64,000 nt of DNA from Brienomyrus brachyistius. Its lineage: Eukaryota > Chordata > Actinopteri > Osteoglossiformes > Mormyridae. Where the stretch lies: positions 6,456,435 through 6,520,434 of the forward strand of contig NC_064538.1 of assembly GCF_023856365.1 (NCBI RefSeq), in the 5' to 3' direction. Made by a program: the position numbers and the translations under genes. The notes under the pieces are model-generated. The model did no database searches. It was not told where the DNA came from and saw nothing but the letters and a program-made list of their open reading frames with translations. Shown here one piece after another: positions 20,764 through 31,512 of this stretch (position 1 is its first letter; the number at the start of each line of letters is the position of its first letter).

Positions 20764-20850
20764 CAGCCATTGGTCCAGGACTCGAATTCCTGGTCACTCC
20801 TATTCACGAACTGTACACTATAAAACCTGGCACCTCAGAACAAAGCCAGG
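20764..20850 (+). promoter_or_regulatory. Candidate LTR-type core promoter (copy A)
   Basis: CCATTGG (inverted CCAAT box) at 20767-20773 precedes TATAAAA at 20819-20825, with a purine-rich leader starting about 30 bases later. It sits just before the first of two 176-bp direct repeats, consistent with promoter and R sequence of an LTR. Copy B TATAAAA is at 58295-58301. Confidence 0.4.
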
Positions 20851-20907
20851 AGAGGAAAAACGGAAGGGAGGAGAAAACAACAGACCATCAGCCCGAAGAG
20901 AGGCAGA

Positions 20908-21083
20908 GAACATCAGCCCAAGAGAAGAGAAGCCCACAAGAAGCCCTCCTGAAGCCTATCAGTGAAGACCCAGCTGGACAGAGAACTGCAACCAAGCCCA
21001 AGCTTCACCAGGAGAGGGAATCAGAGGGACTCCACTCCAACAACCGCTGAAAACACCGCGCCTGCCTGAGTGCCATCACCCAT
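20908..21083 (+). repeat. 176-bp direct repeat, left member (copy A)
   Basis: Starts GAACATCAGCCCAAGAGAAG and ends GAGTGCCATCACCCAT. A near-identical direct copy lies 3.37 kb downstream at 24282-24457. This could be paired LTR or leader sequence of one element. Copy B pair: 58384-58559 and 61685-61860. Confidence 0.85.
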
Positions 21084-21117
21084 CAGCTCATCAGCCTCCA
21101 CAACCAACTGCCAAGAC

Positions 21118-21130
21118 CCCCCCCCCCCCC

Positions 21131-21159
<29 letters not shown>
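21118..21159. repeat. Poly-C/(CA)n microsatellite (copy A)
   Basis: A run of C is followed by CA repeats. In copy B (58591-58634) the C run is longer and the CA run shorter. Confidence 0.95.
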
Positions 21160-21161
<2 letters not shown>

Positions 21162-21246
21162 CAACCAAGTAAACCAACGTCCTTTCATTTCTAACAATCT
21201 AAACTCCTATTCACCTGCAATATTACCTTAGGACAGTATTTCCACA

Positions 21247-21817
21247 AATTGCTTGCTTTGCAGAACAGTATTTTCCCTTTTATGTCCCTGCCTGTGCGAT
21301 CTACGCTCTGAAACCTCAAACTCGCCTGAAATATCGCGAGACTCTCTCTCATCGGCCGTGAGGGGAGCTTCGCTACCGATCGTTTACATTACCTGGTGAC
21401 GCAGCTCGCTGGACGAGCCTTCTATTCTACCCTAGGTTATTAAGCGATACTGGTTATTAATGAGTCCCATTTACGTCTCACATTAACAGACTCACGGGGA
21501 TTCGCAATTGAGTTTGGAGGAGCCGACCATTCGGCATAACAATTGGTGATGGCATTTGCTTTGCAGAACAGTATTTTCCCTTCTAAGGTTACTCATTTTA
21601 AATCTGGTCATTGCATTTTCATGATTACATTGTTTGTGTCCACTCCGCTTTTTCGTGTTTGTTTGTTAGGTGTAATGTCTGTCTTATGTTAGTTATAGGA
21701 ATAAATGCATGACTTTTACAAAACTTCAGCCTCCGTTCATTGAGTGCTCACAATAGTCCCTGCCTGTGCGATCTAACCTCAAACAATTGAGTTTGGAGGA
21801 GCCGACCATTCGGCATA
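21247..21817 (+). repeat. Imperfect ~290-bp direct repeat, LTR-like tails (copy A)
   Basis: Two halves (about 21247-21543 and 21548-21817) share TTGCTTTGCAGAACAGTATT, GTCCCTGCCTGTGCGATCTA and a 40-base tail beginning AATTGAGTTTGGAGGAGCC and ending ATAACAATTGG. The second half has AATAAATGCATGAC, a polyadenylation-like signal, at about 21700. This looks like two R/U5-type LTR tails of an old LTR element. The middle parts differ, so it is not a simple tandem duplication. Copy B: 58723-59302. Confidence 0.55.
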
Positions 21818-21829
21818 ACAATTGGTTAA

Positions 21830-22590
21830 TAATCACAAGGCACAAGGTTTAAACTTATTCTGAGCACACAATTTAAACTTTTTATGACCGGTCGTGCAGT
21901 GAAGAAGCGCTACTGTGAACTGTCTGCAAAAGTCGCACTCGTGGCAATCTGAAGGCATTTAAGCGGGATCATGCGGGCTTATAGTTATTTTTATTTCTAT
22001 TATTAGTAGTTATATTATTTTGTTTTATTTTTGGTTATCTCATTGTAGTTCTTTCGTATTAAACTGCAGTAAACTTTAACCCTATGTCTGACGAGATTCT
22101 CAGATATGGCTTTGTTTCCAGGTTCGATTCGGACGAATTTCTCCGTTTCTATGTATCCTGGGAGAGATCTCTCTATTAGCGAACGGGAATACTTGTTACG
22201 AGGTTCTAACCTGAATTATGTTGCGCTTGGACTCCCTGACATAAGACCGATAGCTTAGTTACCTGTCAGGATCATACTCATATGTGTGTGCCTGCTATAG
22301 ACAAAGCAAGTTTAACACCACTTTGCGCTGTGAGCCAAGTGTGTCTGTCATTTAGAAATTGGGAGTCTCCTGTGCTTGAGACCCGCCGTGGTTAAGCACC
22401 ATTTGCGACGAGATATAGTGTAGTCTCTATTTAGATCCGTCGCCGTAACGCGAGCGCCGTCTTGCTTCAGTAATTGTTTTAAGGGGTTTTAAACTGCGCA
22501 AAGGCACAGAAGAAGGCCGCAAGCGGCATGCGCATGCATTAAATGTGTGTGTCACTCATCTAGCGTCGGCAACCGCCGAGCTATATCTTT
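21830..22590 (+). other. Possible internal region of LTR element, decayed (copy A)
   Basis: This stretch follows the LTR-like tails. An ATG at 22084 opens a frame of only 31 codons before a stop. Open codons continue in another frame afterwards, as in a decayed gag-like start, but no diagnostic domain can be seen. The call rests on position only. Copy B: 59315-60067. Confidence 0.25.
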
Positions 22591-22595
22591 GGTTA

Positions 22596-23340
22596 CCTCT
22601 AGTGGTCAGGCATAGAACTACCACTCCATTTCGAAATTGCGCTTCTAGTGGTCAGGCATAGAACTACCACTCCATTTCGAAATTGCGCCTCTACTGGTCA
22701 GCCATAGAACTACGCATTTCGATATTGCGCCTCCGGTGGTCAGGAATAGAACTACCACTCCATTTCGAAATTGCGCCTCTAGTGGTCAGGAATAGAACTA
22801 CCACTCCATTTCGAAATTGCGCCTCTACTGGTCAGGCATAGAACTACCCATTTCGATATTGCGCCTCCGGTGGTCAGGAATAGAACTACCACTCCATTTC
22901 GAAATTGCGCCTCTACTGGTCAGGCATAGAACTACCCATTTCGATATTGCGCCTCCGGTGGTCAGGAATAGAACTACCACTCCATTTTGAAATTGCGCCT
23001 CTAGTGGTCAGGCATAGAACTACCACTCCATTTCGAAATTGCGCCTCTAGTGGTCAGGCTTAGAACTACCACTCCATTTCGAAATTGCGCCTCTAGTGGT
23101 CAGGCTTAGAACTACCACTCCATTTCGAAATTGCGCCTCTAGTGGTCAGGCATAGAACTACCACTCCATTTCGAAATTGCGCCTCTAGTGGTCAGGCATA
23201 GAACTACCACTCCATTTCGAAATTGCGCCTCTAGTGGTCAGGCATAGAACTACCACTCAATTTCGAAATTGCGCTTCTAGCGGCAGGCCATAGCAGTGCC
23301 ACTCCATTGAAATTGCACCTCTAGTGGTCAGCCATAGTAG
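22596..23340 (+). repeat. 46-bp minisatellite (copy A)
   Basis: Fifteen clear units and about two degenerate ones. The consensus carries CTAGTGGTCAGG, CATAGAACTACCACTCC and the 10-bp palindrome ATTTCGAAAT. A 42-bp variant lacks ACTC and reads ATTTCGATAT, which breaks the palindrome. Variant units alternate (CTACTGG 42-bp, then CCGGTGG with GGAATAG), so a two-unit higher-order pattern exists in the left half. Confidence 0.95.
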
Positions 23341-24281
23341 GTTAACAACATCTGAGTTGGGTCTCTGGTGGTCAACTGCGGTGATACCAACACGCATAAT
23401 TGGACACAGGTTCTTGCCTGAAAGCAGGAATCAACTTCACGGACAAAAATCAATTTGATCACAATACATTAACATCTAATTAGGTTATTGTTGCATAACT
23501 AATTGATGTTTACAATTGAATAAGAAACACAATTCATTTGGTTTGATTTCTGTTTTACCTTTTTGATTTATTTTAGGTTTTATTTCACCTTATGCTTTCA
23601 TTCACTCCCTCTCCCCCAACAAGGGGACTTGCATAGAAGTTCAACCATTATTAACAACAGTAAACCAGTTACGTACACAATCCCATTAGGAAGTCGTTTG
23701 GATGTGATCAGTTGAGCCCTTCGGGTGCTGGGTGCTTACCATTCGCTCTCTGTTGGTTGAGCTTGTCTGTGGCTCTGCTGTCACTGCTTGCGATCGTACA
23801 GTTTGTCAGAACTGAAGGGGAGTTCTCAGCAATTGGACGCCCAAAAGCGTGCCAGCCCGGCTACACCCACTGACTCATTAAGGGCAAGGCTGACAGGTAC
23901 CTCAGGCGGTCATTACAACTTTTGAGCAGGACCTCGTCTAGGGTGAGATCTGACAACGGCCCTAGCTTGGGCTCTCACTAGGGTGGGTGATACCTGAAGG
24001 CAATTTTGCCAGCCGATAAGCTGAGCTCCACCTGGGTTGTCTCAGTTGTGCATACAGAACACGCCCTTCCAAGATGACATTGCTGGGGATCGGGGGAGTC
24101 GGAGCCGGACTCAGGCTTGCTTGGCTGGGATTGAGCTTATGGGACGTGCCCTGTTCAGGAGGGACACCTGACAGCATTCAAACCTCTCCACCTGCATCAC
24201 TAGCTTAACACTGCAACACCTCGTATAGGGACAAGTAAAGCAGAACCTACTAGTGGTCCCCCTTCTGTTCAAAGAAGGGAA
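23341..24281. other. No gene recognised (copy A)
   Basis: A G/C-balanced stretch between the minisatellite and the right 176-bp repeat. No RNA gene, coding frame or element end was recognised. Copy B (60754-61684) lacks about 9 bases (GGACACAGG-like) near 60813. Confidence 0.5.
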
Positions 24282-24457
24282 GAACATCAGCCCAAGAGAA
24301 GAGAAGCCCTCAAGAAGCCCTCCTGAAGCCTATCAGTGAAGACCCAGCTGGACAGAGAACTGCAACCAAGCCCAAGCTTCACCAGGAGAGGGAATCAGAG
24401 GGGCTCCACTCCAACAACCGCTGCAAACACCACGCGTCCCTGAGTGCCATCACCCAT
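24282..24457 (+). repeat. 176-bp direct repeat, right member (copy A)
   Basis: Near-identical to 20908-21083. Its right edge at ATCACCCAT is joined directly to the LINE fragment that begins at 24458, whereas the left member continues into CAGCTCATCAGCC. Confidence 0.85.
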
Positions 24458-25205
24458 GCTTTGGTGTACTGAGCTTGCTGCTCGTAACGTTGCTGACCCA
24501 TGACTGCACCTCCAGTTCCAGCACGAACCATATTATCAAGTTTGCAGATGGCACCACAGCAGTGCGTCTCGTCAGTGACAACCATGACACATGTCATACA
24601 GAGAGGATGTGCGACAGCTAGCAGTCTGGTGCAAGGACAATAATGTACATAACTTTGGCAAGACAAAAGAGCTGATTGTTGACTTCAGAAGGACCAAGGT
24701 TGGCCACTCCCCACTCACCATCGATGGCACTACAGCAGAGAAGTGAAGAGCACCAAGTTCTTTTGTGTTCACATCACAGAGGACCTCTTCTGGACCAGCA
24801 ACACCGCTTCCCTGACAAAAACATCCCGGAAATGCCTGCACTTTCTGCATCGACTGAAGAAAGTACACCTCCCCAAATCTGTCTTTGCCACCTTCTACAG
24901 CGTTCTGACCAGCTGTAGTACAGTCTGTTATGGAGACTGCCACGCCTCAGAGCACAGAGACCTTCAGAGGATTGTGCAGACAGTTGAGTGCATCATCAGT
25001 AGTTCTTCACCCAGCCTGCAGGACCTTGACACCTCCCGCTGCATCCAAATAGCCACCAGCATCGATGCTGAACCTCCACCATCCCTCCCACAGGCTACAC
25101 TCCCCTTCTTCACCTAGAAGATTCTATAGCATCAGGAGCCGGTCTGCTAGACTGTGCAATATCTTCTTCTCCCAAGCAGTCCGGCTCCTGAACACCACTA
25201 AAATG
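24458..25205 (+). mobile_element. L2/Rex1-like LINE 3' half (copy A)
   Basis: The reading resembles LLTHDC, then IIKFADGTTAV, then the STKFFCVHITEDLFW..., LHFLHRLKKVHLP...FYSVLTSCSTVCYG...RDLQRIVQTVE blocks that end L2/CR1-type reverse transcriptases, and stops in a degraded ..RLLNT-like tail. The catalytic pair is FADG, so the second aspartate is lost. Frames shift at least once near 24745. It is a different copy from the minus-strand LINE at 18246-19830. Confidence 0.75.
24743..25117 (+). pseudogene. LINE ORF C-terminal frame (copy A)
   Basis: 124-codon frame containing the KSTKFFCVHITEDLFW and LQRIVQTVECIISSSSPSLQ blocks, ending at a stop after the HIT/thumb-type region. It has no upstream catalytic region in frame. 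Confidence 0.7.
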
Positions 25206-25414
25206 GATTTAAAATATCTGATGGCAAGTAAAAAATTCTGAATTGTTTTAATACTTTGTTGTTATGACTAAACAATTAATTACATAATACCTTTTTGCGG
25301 AATTTTTACAGCCTGCAAGTGTTGTTGCATAAGTGTTCAAGATGCAAATTGATCATTTATTCATAATTGATTTTATTTTAAATAATTCATTGAATGTAAG
25401 GATAAAATGTAAAC

Positions 25415-25510
25415 ACACTACCGTTCAAAAGTTTGGATCACTTAGAAATTTTCTTACTTTTGAAAAAAGGCAAGTTTTTTGTCCATGAAAATAACACCAA
25501 GTTGATCATC
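25415..25510 (+). mobile_element. Tc1-like transposon end (copy A)
   Basis: CTACCGTTCAAAAGTTTGGA, followed by CACTTAGAAATTTTCTT and TTTTTTGTCCATGAAAATAA, matches the terminal sequence of a widespread fish Tc1-like family. The transposase is missing and no second end was found nearby. Copy B: 62815-62910. Confidence 0.55.
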
Positions 25511-25640
25511 CACGCATTTCTTGATAAATCCGCAGACTGAGTCATTTCCCAGTCCGTGTAATCAAAACAGTTCCGTAACATGGAATCTGATTGGTCCGAC
25601 CAACAGTGCACCGTCCTAAGGGTTGGAGTTTCCTGTTTCA

Positions 25641-25666
25641 GCTCCTGCCTGTAGGCAGGCAGGAGC
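25641..25666. other. Perfect 11-bp hairpin between inverted CCAAT boxes (copy A)
   Basis: GCTCCTGCCTG-TAGG-CAGGCAGGAGC forms a perfect 11-bp stem with a 4-base loop. GATTGG occurs on both sides (about 25590 and 25685). It may be part of a promoter or a decayed element centre. Copy B, identical: 63041-63066. Confidence 0.6.
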
Positions 25667-26044
25667 AGAATGGAGCGATGATCTGATTGGCCGAATGAGG
25701 CGTGGGGGAGGGCTTTGTACACATTCTGGAAGGAAGTGTAACAGTGGTTGAGCAGCCTCTCTCCTTCTGTGTTGAACTGAATGTGTTGATGGAGTTTGTA
25801 TCCCAGAGACTGTGAGCAAGGCCAGGAACAAGCCAGAGTTGTGGTGTTAGAGATGGATTTTTATTTAAATTAGAAATAGATTATTGTATACTACTACAAA
25901 TAAGACAGATTAATAAATAGAGTTAATGTGCTTTCTGTCAGAAAGGGATGCTGGCTATGTGCTTCCTATACACAGGGCCAGAGTCTAAACAGTGTGCTAT
26001 AGCCACTCTGTAGTCTCGCAGCACAGTGGATGACGGTCGCACTA

Positions 26045-26222
26045 CATGGGGGAGAGAGAGAGCATGCTGGGATATGATGTTTTATGGGGTCGTGTGTCTG
26101 CGTGCATGCGCTACATGAGTATAGAGAGAGAGAGAGTATGCTGGGATATGTCTCTATACGCATGCGCTACATGAGTAGAGAGAGAGAGCATGCTGGGATA
26201 TGTCTCTATGCGCATGCGCTAC
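26045..26222 (+). repeat. ~60-bp minisatellite, three units (copy A)
   Basis: Three units contain GAGAGAGAG, CATGCTGGGATATG, TCTCTATGCGCATGCGCTAC and ATGAGTA. The GA run differs slightly in copy B (63445-63622). Confidence 0.85.
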
Positions 26223-26694
26223 AGGCTGATCAAATGCATTATAGGTAAACATCTCATTTCTACTTCCTTCGATGTCAGGGTCGACTGAAAGGTAATTCCT
26301 CCTAAAAGTTTGCTGGTTAAATTCTTTCTTCAACCTTATATCGAAATAAAACTTACTGCAAAAATTTTTCTTCTTTAAACATGTTGGTCAAATATAACAA
26401 GTTTAAGTGCTTTCTTCTTTTAAAATACGGAAAGTGCCTACACCTAACAGCACGTGACTGCGGCTTGACACCTGATGGACTTTTTCACATTCGTCCTGCT
26501 ATACGTTTTTTATTATATTTTTGTTTTAATATTTATTATTCCTTAAAACGTAATAAAAAATATCACTTAAATAAATACATGTAATGTATTTTTGTCCTCT
26601 TAAAGTTTAACGGCCCCCTGTCTGACGAACCTACATGTTCCCCTTAGCCTAGCGACATATATGCCCCACGTGGCCCCTTACAGTCAAGCACATC

Positions 26695-26810
26695 TAATAC
26701 CATATACGGATATAACAGTGGACCAATCAGAAATCTATATATGGAGATTACCCCTGGACCAATCAGAATACCATATATGGACATAACTCTGGACCAATTA
26801 AAATAAAGGA
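26695..26810 (+). repeat. Three short repeats each holding a CCAAT box
   Basis: Three tandem-like units carry GGACCAATCAG or GGACCAATTAA and ATATATGGA or ATATACGGA, spaced about 50 bases. Repeated CCAAT boxes suggest a promoter fragment, possibly from a retroelement. This interval lies outside the region for which a second copy is visible. Confidence 0.6.
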
Positions 26811-27377
26811 CACAACCCCCCCACCTATGACATCATAAACGGACCCCTACTAAGCTCCGCCCAAAGTGCCTCTAAATTTCTCTAATCACCACTTGTGAAA
26901 ATGACGAAAGATTTTATTAATTTCTATAAAGTTCCACAAGGCTAGTTTTTAAAACCGTCCAATAATATCAACTATCTCTGTTGATCAAAGACAGTTACTG
27001 ACAACATTGCACCATCATATCGAAGAGAAAGGTAATCTCTCTGGCGAACCCAATAAAACTTTGGAGAGCTGACTCTTGAATGATTCCTAACTGTTATCGA
27101 TGGGCCTTAGGTACAACCTCATAAGAATTCATGACATCAGCTTTAAGAGAATTTGCTTGACTGACAAAGCAGAGGAAGCTTCTTTTCTGCAGAAGATAAG
27201 TCCATAAATGTCATGGCATAGAGACGCTGCCATATCCCTGCTTGTCTCTTCCCCTTCATCGCCCTAACAAGCCATACCAGTTACAGTACTTCTTTATCCC
27301 TCATCTTGCCTCGTGTTCCTAACCCTCGTGTGGAAATCACTCCCAGCCACCTCTTGTTAGCCCCCTTGTTAGTTACG

Positions 27378-27530
27378 TATACATCCATCCATCCATCCAT
27401 CCATCCATTTTCCAAACCGCTTATCCTACTGGGTCGCAGGGGGTCCGGAGCATATCCTGGAAGCAATGGGCACGAGGCAGGGAACAACCCAGGATGGGGG
27501 GCCAGCCCATCGCAGGGCACACTCACACAC
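27378..27530 (-). mobile_element. Fish interspersed repeat (ATGG tail), 3' fragment
   Basis: On the minus strand it reads GTGTGTGAGTGTGCCCTGCG, GGCTGGCCCCCCATCC, TGCGACCCAGTAGGATAAGC, and ends in (ATGG)n. It is a partial copy of the same family as 31146-31512. Confidence 0.7.
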
Positions 27531-27659
27531 CATTCGTGATTATATTATTGCACTATACTGTATAAATAAAAAGTAAACTGTTAATAAAAAGTTGTGGTAA
27601 TAAAGTGCACAGAGAGTAAGAGAGAGTAGGGTTTCACATAAACTTATGTTCATTAGCAT

Positions 27660-27790
27660 TTAGTATTCTGATGGCTTTGGGGGTAGAAGCTCTTATTAAA
27701 TCTGGTTGTTCTGCAATGCATGCTGCGGTAACGTTTACCAGAGGGCAGAAGTTCAAACATCTCATGTGCTCGGTGCGTGGGATCTTTTTT
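27660..27790. mobile_element. Possible LINE fragment
   Basis: The stretch GGGGGTAGAAGCTCTTATTA ... ACCAGAGGGCAGAAG ... GTGGGATCTTTT resembles a conserved segment near LINE 3' ends of fish. The assignment is by pattern only. Confidence 0.35.
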
Positions 27791-27904
27791 AAATATAATT
27801 ATGCATATGTAGAACTAGGGATATGATCCTATTAAGTATGATAGTTCTGTCTCATTAATGCAGGACCGACATCCATAGTAACTGTGTTGATCTATCCATT
27901 TGTG

Positions 27905-28180
27905 TGCATGTGTGTGTGTGTGTGTGTGTGCGAGCGGGTATACCTATCCTACCCCATAACGTGATAAATACCTGTTTTTTTTTCCCTTATGGGGACCACG
28001 AAACTGAAAATCAGGAAAACTCTATTTTATAAAATTCTGTGACTGCTATGGAAAAACTAAAAATGCAAAACCTCTTGTATTTTGCTTGGTTACTTATGGT
28101 TATGGTTAGGGCAGGGTGGGGGTTAAGGTTGTCATAGTTAGCGTTAGCATACACTGAATGAATCAGGGTAGTGAAAAACA
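27905..28180. repeat. Fish dispersed repeat with TATGGGGACC and TTATGGTTAGGG
   Basis: It contains a GT run, AACGTGATAAATACCTG, CTTATGGGGACCACG, AAAATGCAAAACCTC and GGTTATGGTTAGGGCAG in order. This matches a very common interspersed repeat of fish with TGGGGACC blocks. The GGTTAG-like motifs belong to the repeat and are not telomere sequence. Confidence 0.5.
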
Positions 28181-28199
28181 TTTATAAACTTATCATTTT

Positions 28200-29750
28200 G
28201 GTATTGGTACAATCCTGTTCTGGTTAGTTAGCAGAGGGAGTAAATCATCCGGAGTTTCATCTCTCAATCTCCTACTACACCCACTCAGCATCACAGTATG
28301 GACTCCCCAATGCAACTGATCTGCACGTATTTGTACTTTAGGTGGAAATTGAAGCCCCCATAGGAAAAACTCAAAGCCTACAGACATATGCACAAAACCA
28401 GGGGACATGCTCAGTTCTGCAGGCCTGGAAGTGTGAGAGAAGGCTATTTATTGAGTTTCCCCTCTGCCCCTGGTAAAGATGAAACATGCACAAGTCTACT
28501 TTTTAACCAACTGCTAAGTCATTCAACACACATATACTTACATGAAGGTCTGACTGATACTGGAGCTTCCAGTGCCCGTAAACCAGGTACTGGGGTACTC
28601 CATTTCCTTCTTGATAATTAGCGCCATTGAAAAAAAACGGTGCCTTTCGTAATATTAACTGAGTCTCAGACAAATGTACTGCTTGAAGACCCTGCCACTA
28701 TTCGCATTTTCCAGCAGGAGTCACAAATCTGCATTGCACTCAGTTTATTCTCAGATGAGCTCATGCATGTTTCTATGTGCATCTTTACACTTAAACAAAT
28801 ACAGCTGCCTAAACCCTGTTGTTATATTCCATATATATTTGTCATGACTGGCCTTTTTTCCTCAAATGATGGATTTCTGAAACTAAAATTGACAGTAATC
28901 TAAAATATTTATATTACCACATCATCGACACATGTTCTGATATGACATAGCATTCCCCTGGACCATGGTGCGACTTAGACACGAGATATAACATGCCATT
29001 CACGGTAAAACTCCACATAGGTGCAACACTTAATGTCAACGTTGTCAATGTCAATGTTGAGTTAATGTCAACGTTAAATTCATGGATGCGCAAATTAAGT
29101 AATACAGTTACAGTACAAAAACGAGCAGAGCTGTGTATGGCATGACTATCTCGCGGCGACAGAATATGCTTATCCTTCTAATTATTCAGAAGAAAATATA
29201 TTTGCAAGCACAGCCGTTCACGGCTTCCGTACAAAAGCTGTCACTACGCTACAGGAAGTATACACGGCCAATACAGGATTTACACAAGTCTGCTTCTTTT
29301 GTTTTATTTAGTAACAACTTTCACAAAAATGAACAGCAATACTTCTAAAAGTGCAAATTTGTTGCCAAATTAAATAAACAAAGAAATTAATCATAAAAAT
29401 AGTCAATGTATATACAACTAACCATTTCCAATCAAAAAGTACATACAAGTCTAAATAGTAATTAACCAAACTATATAAAGAATACAAGTTTGAATGCAGG
29501 TAGTTTGTATAAATTTTACTGTGTTCAGACTGAAAAATCAGCACCAGCCTTACACACATTGCAGTTCTGCTTTTTTCTTCTTTTAACATAATTACCCGTT
29601 ATCACGTTCACGAGGCAGAAGATCCCTGCAAATGTGAAAATTCACAAGTAACAGGCACCATTAACCTCAACCCATAACAGTCTGCTAGCCTGAACAATAA
29701 TACACTCTATGTATTACCAATTATTACGCAGGTTGTCGCTTTATCAAATC
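28200..29750. other. No gene recognised
   Basis: Several 70-95 codon frames exist, but none has splice signals, start context or a recognisable motif. The sequence AATGTCAACGTT and similar at 29035-29075 forms a small imperfect repeat. Confidence 0.5.
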
Positions 29751-29769
29751 ATGACTGTTACTAATACGT

Positions 29770-30310
29770 GGGAGTGAAACGCGTGTCACGAGATCTCGCG
29801 ATATTACAACATGACGAGATTTCTCGTTGGAGCGAAAAGCGGTTTCACGAATGCGCTGCAAATATGTCGGCGTCTGACTGAATTACTATAGTAGATACCC
29901 CAGACACTTTCAAATCTTTTGTGTAGCAGCATTTTGGGTACCCGGCGAAAAATATAAATGGCGAAAGGGAGACAGACAAAACATGAACCATCTGTAAAGA
30001 CTGAAGCTAATGCCGCACACAGCGGCTAATGCTACTACTAACCACTATGCAAAGCCAACTGCAGCACTATCATAGCTCTTTATTTAAATTCACTGCACCG
30101 GTGAAGAAAACATTTTTCAAAAAATGTTATGTTTGTTATTGGGTGCTTTCCACTTCATGCACCCACATATAGCGCTAGCGTAAAGCAATACATTCTGGTC
30201 CTGACGCAATGCATCATGGTTAGATTTTTATCGCCCGCTGCATTACGTCACCATGTCACATGGTACAAAAACCTCGCGAGAGCAAGACAGATCAGGCAGC
30301 ATCTCTTAGT
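29770..30310. promoter_or_regulatory. Possible CpG promoter with TCGCGA motifs
   Basis: The AT-rich surroundings give way to a stretch with GAGATCTCGCGATA (about 29789), CGAGATTTCTCG (about 29816) and CCTCGCGAGAGC (about 30271). TCTCGCGAGA-type palindromes are known promoter elements of vertebrate housekeeping genes. No downstream exon was recognised, so function is uncertain. Confidence 0.3.
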
Positions 30311-30849
30311 TGGCTGCACAAACTGGATCCGTTACGATACAACGTTGCCCTTATTGGCTTAAGATTTTAGTTACATACATGACGTTTGTATATCTGCTAT
30401 TTCTCCCGAGAAGCAGGTAAAGCAGTGGTAACTACTTTTCAGTTAATTTACCTGGTAAAATTAAGTTTAAATAGATGATATAAATACTGTAATAGTACTC
30501 GTGAGCTTTGTTTGTTGTTAGTTACTGTAATGTTGCGCTGCTTTATTTGTTTAATCGTCTTGTCTGAAGACATTCAAGTTAATCTAATAAGAATTGCACT
30601 GTACACTGTACATGACCATAAAAACTTTGAATCATTGAAATAAATGTTTTTGATCTTTTCCTTATCTTTTTACACAGGGCCTCTATGTACACAATAGTTA
30701 ATTTTTTTTTCACGATTAACAGTATGGATCAGGAGTTGGTTAATGTAAAAGAAGTTATGTGCATACAGGTGATATTTGTATAGATTTATCCACACCCTTG
30801 TGGCAATGCTGCCATTGCAGTCAGATCTCGCAAACTAGGAGTATTAGTT

Positions 30850-31145
30850 GTCTTTATTTCTCTTTATTTCTTGACGCCAACCCTGTCCATTAATCCGGGC
30901 TTGGGACTGGCACCTACCTGAGCTGGCTTGCTCCCTTAAGTGGCTGGGTTAGGCTAAACTATATACTGTACATATTTACAAAGACTACAATAAAACATCT
31001 CGAAATGTGTAGTCTAACAAAACGCAGTTTAAAGAAGGTAGCGTACCTGGTGAAATTGCAAACAAATTCAGGACGTTAGCCTTCAGCCTTTAGATCCTAC
31101 CCATCATGCACTGCAGTTTTTGCAAACTCCTCACATGGAAAACCA
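30850..31145 (-). repeat. Dispersed repeat G, inverted copy interrupted by a SINE-like element
   Basis: Reverse-complement relative of 15740-16190, diverged in the middle. It resumes at 31513-31535 after a SINE-like insertion. It lacks an equivalent of 15800-15900. Confidence 0.75.
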
Positions 31146-31512
31146 ACCATCCATCCATCCATCCATTTTCCAAACCTCTTACCCTACTGGGTCGCGGGGG
31201 GTCTGGAGCCTATCCCAGAAGTAATGGGCACGAGGCAGGGAACAACACAGGATGGGGGGCCAGCCCATCACAGGGCACACTCACACACCATTCACTCACG
31301 CCTGCACTCCTATGGGCAATTTAGCAACTCCAATTAGCCTCAGCATGTTTTTGGACTGTGGGGGGAAACCGGAGTACCCGGAGGAAACCCCACGATGACA
31401 TGAGGAGAACATGCAAACTCCGCACACATGTGACCCAGGTGGAGACTCGAACCCGGGCCCCAGAGGTGTGAGGTAACAGTGCTAACCACTGCACCACCAT
31501 GCTGCCCCCCAA
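31146..31512 (-). mobile_element. Full SINE-like element with 11-bp TSD
   Basis: On the minus strand it starts GGGGGGCAGCATGGTGGTGC, then AGTGGTTAGCACTGTTACCT (A-box-like region) and GGGTTCGAGTCTCC (B box), continues with CATGTTCTCCTCATG and GGTTTCCTCCGGGTACTCCG, and ends AAAATGG(ATGG)n. ATGGAAAACCA occurs on both sides (31135-31145 and 31513-31523). The uninterrupted sequence is seen in repeat G at about 15750. Both ends are therefore defined. Confidence 0.8.

Larger units (their letters stand above)
1..26600 (+). repeat. Copy A of ~37 kb head-to-tail duplication
   Basis: Bases 1-26600 are matched in the same orientation and order by 36407-64000. Base 1 aligns with 36407 and base 26600 with 64000. 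Single-copy stretches differ only at scattered positions, for example around 92, 342, 18222 and 16570. Length differences sit almost wholly in tandem arrays at 3.5-13.6 kb and 22.6-23.3 kb. The left end of the unit lies outside the window. The high identity suggests either a recent duplication or an assembly that placed two haplotypes in tandem; sequence alone cannot separate these. Confidence 0.97.

Noticed and set aside
23700..24180. Structured GC-balanced region considered as an snRNA or 5S-like gene
   Set aside because: No internal promoter boxes or conserved RNA motifs matched on inspection.
26381..26584. 67-codon plus frame present in both copies
   Set aside because: AT-rich and Lys/Tyr/Phe-rich, with no motif; one replacement differs between copies (His to Leu) and there is no supporting context.
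28080..28150. GGTTAGGG-like motifs as interstitial telomere sequence
   Set aside because: The motifs are irregular and lie inside a known type of dispersed fish repeat; there is no TTAGGG array.
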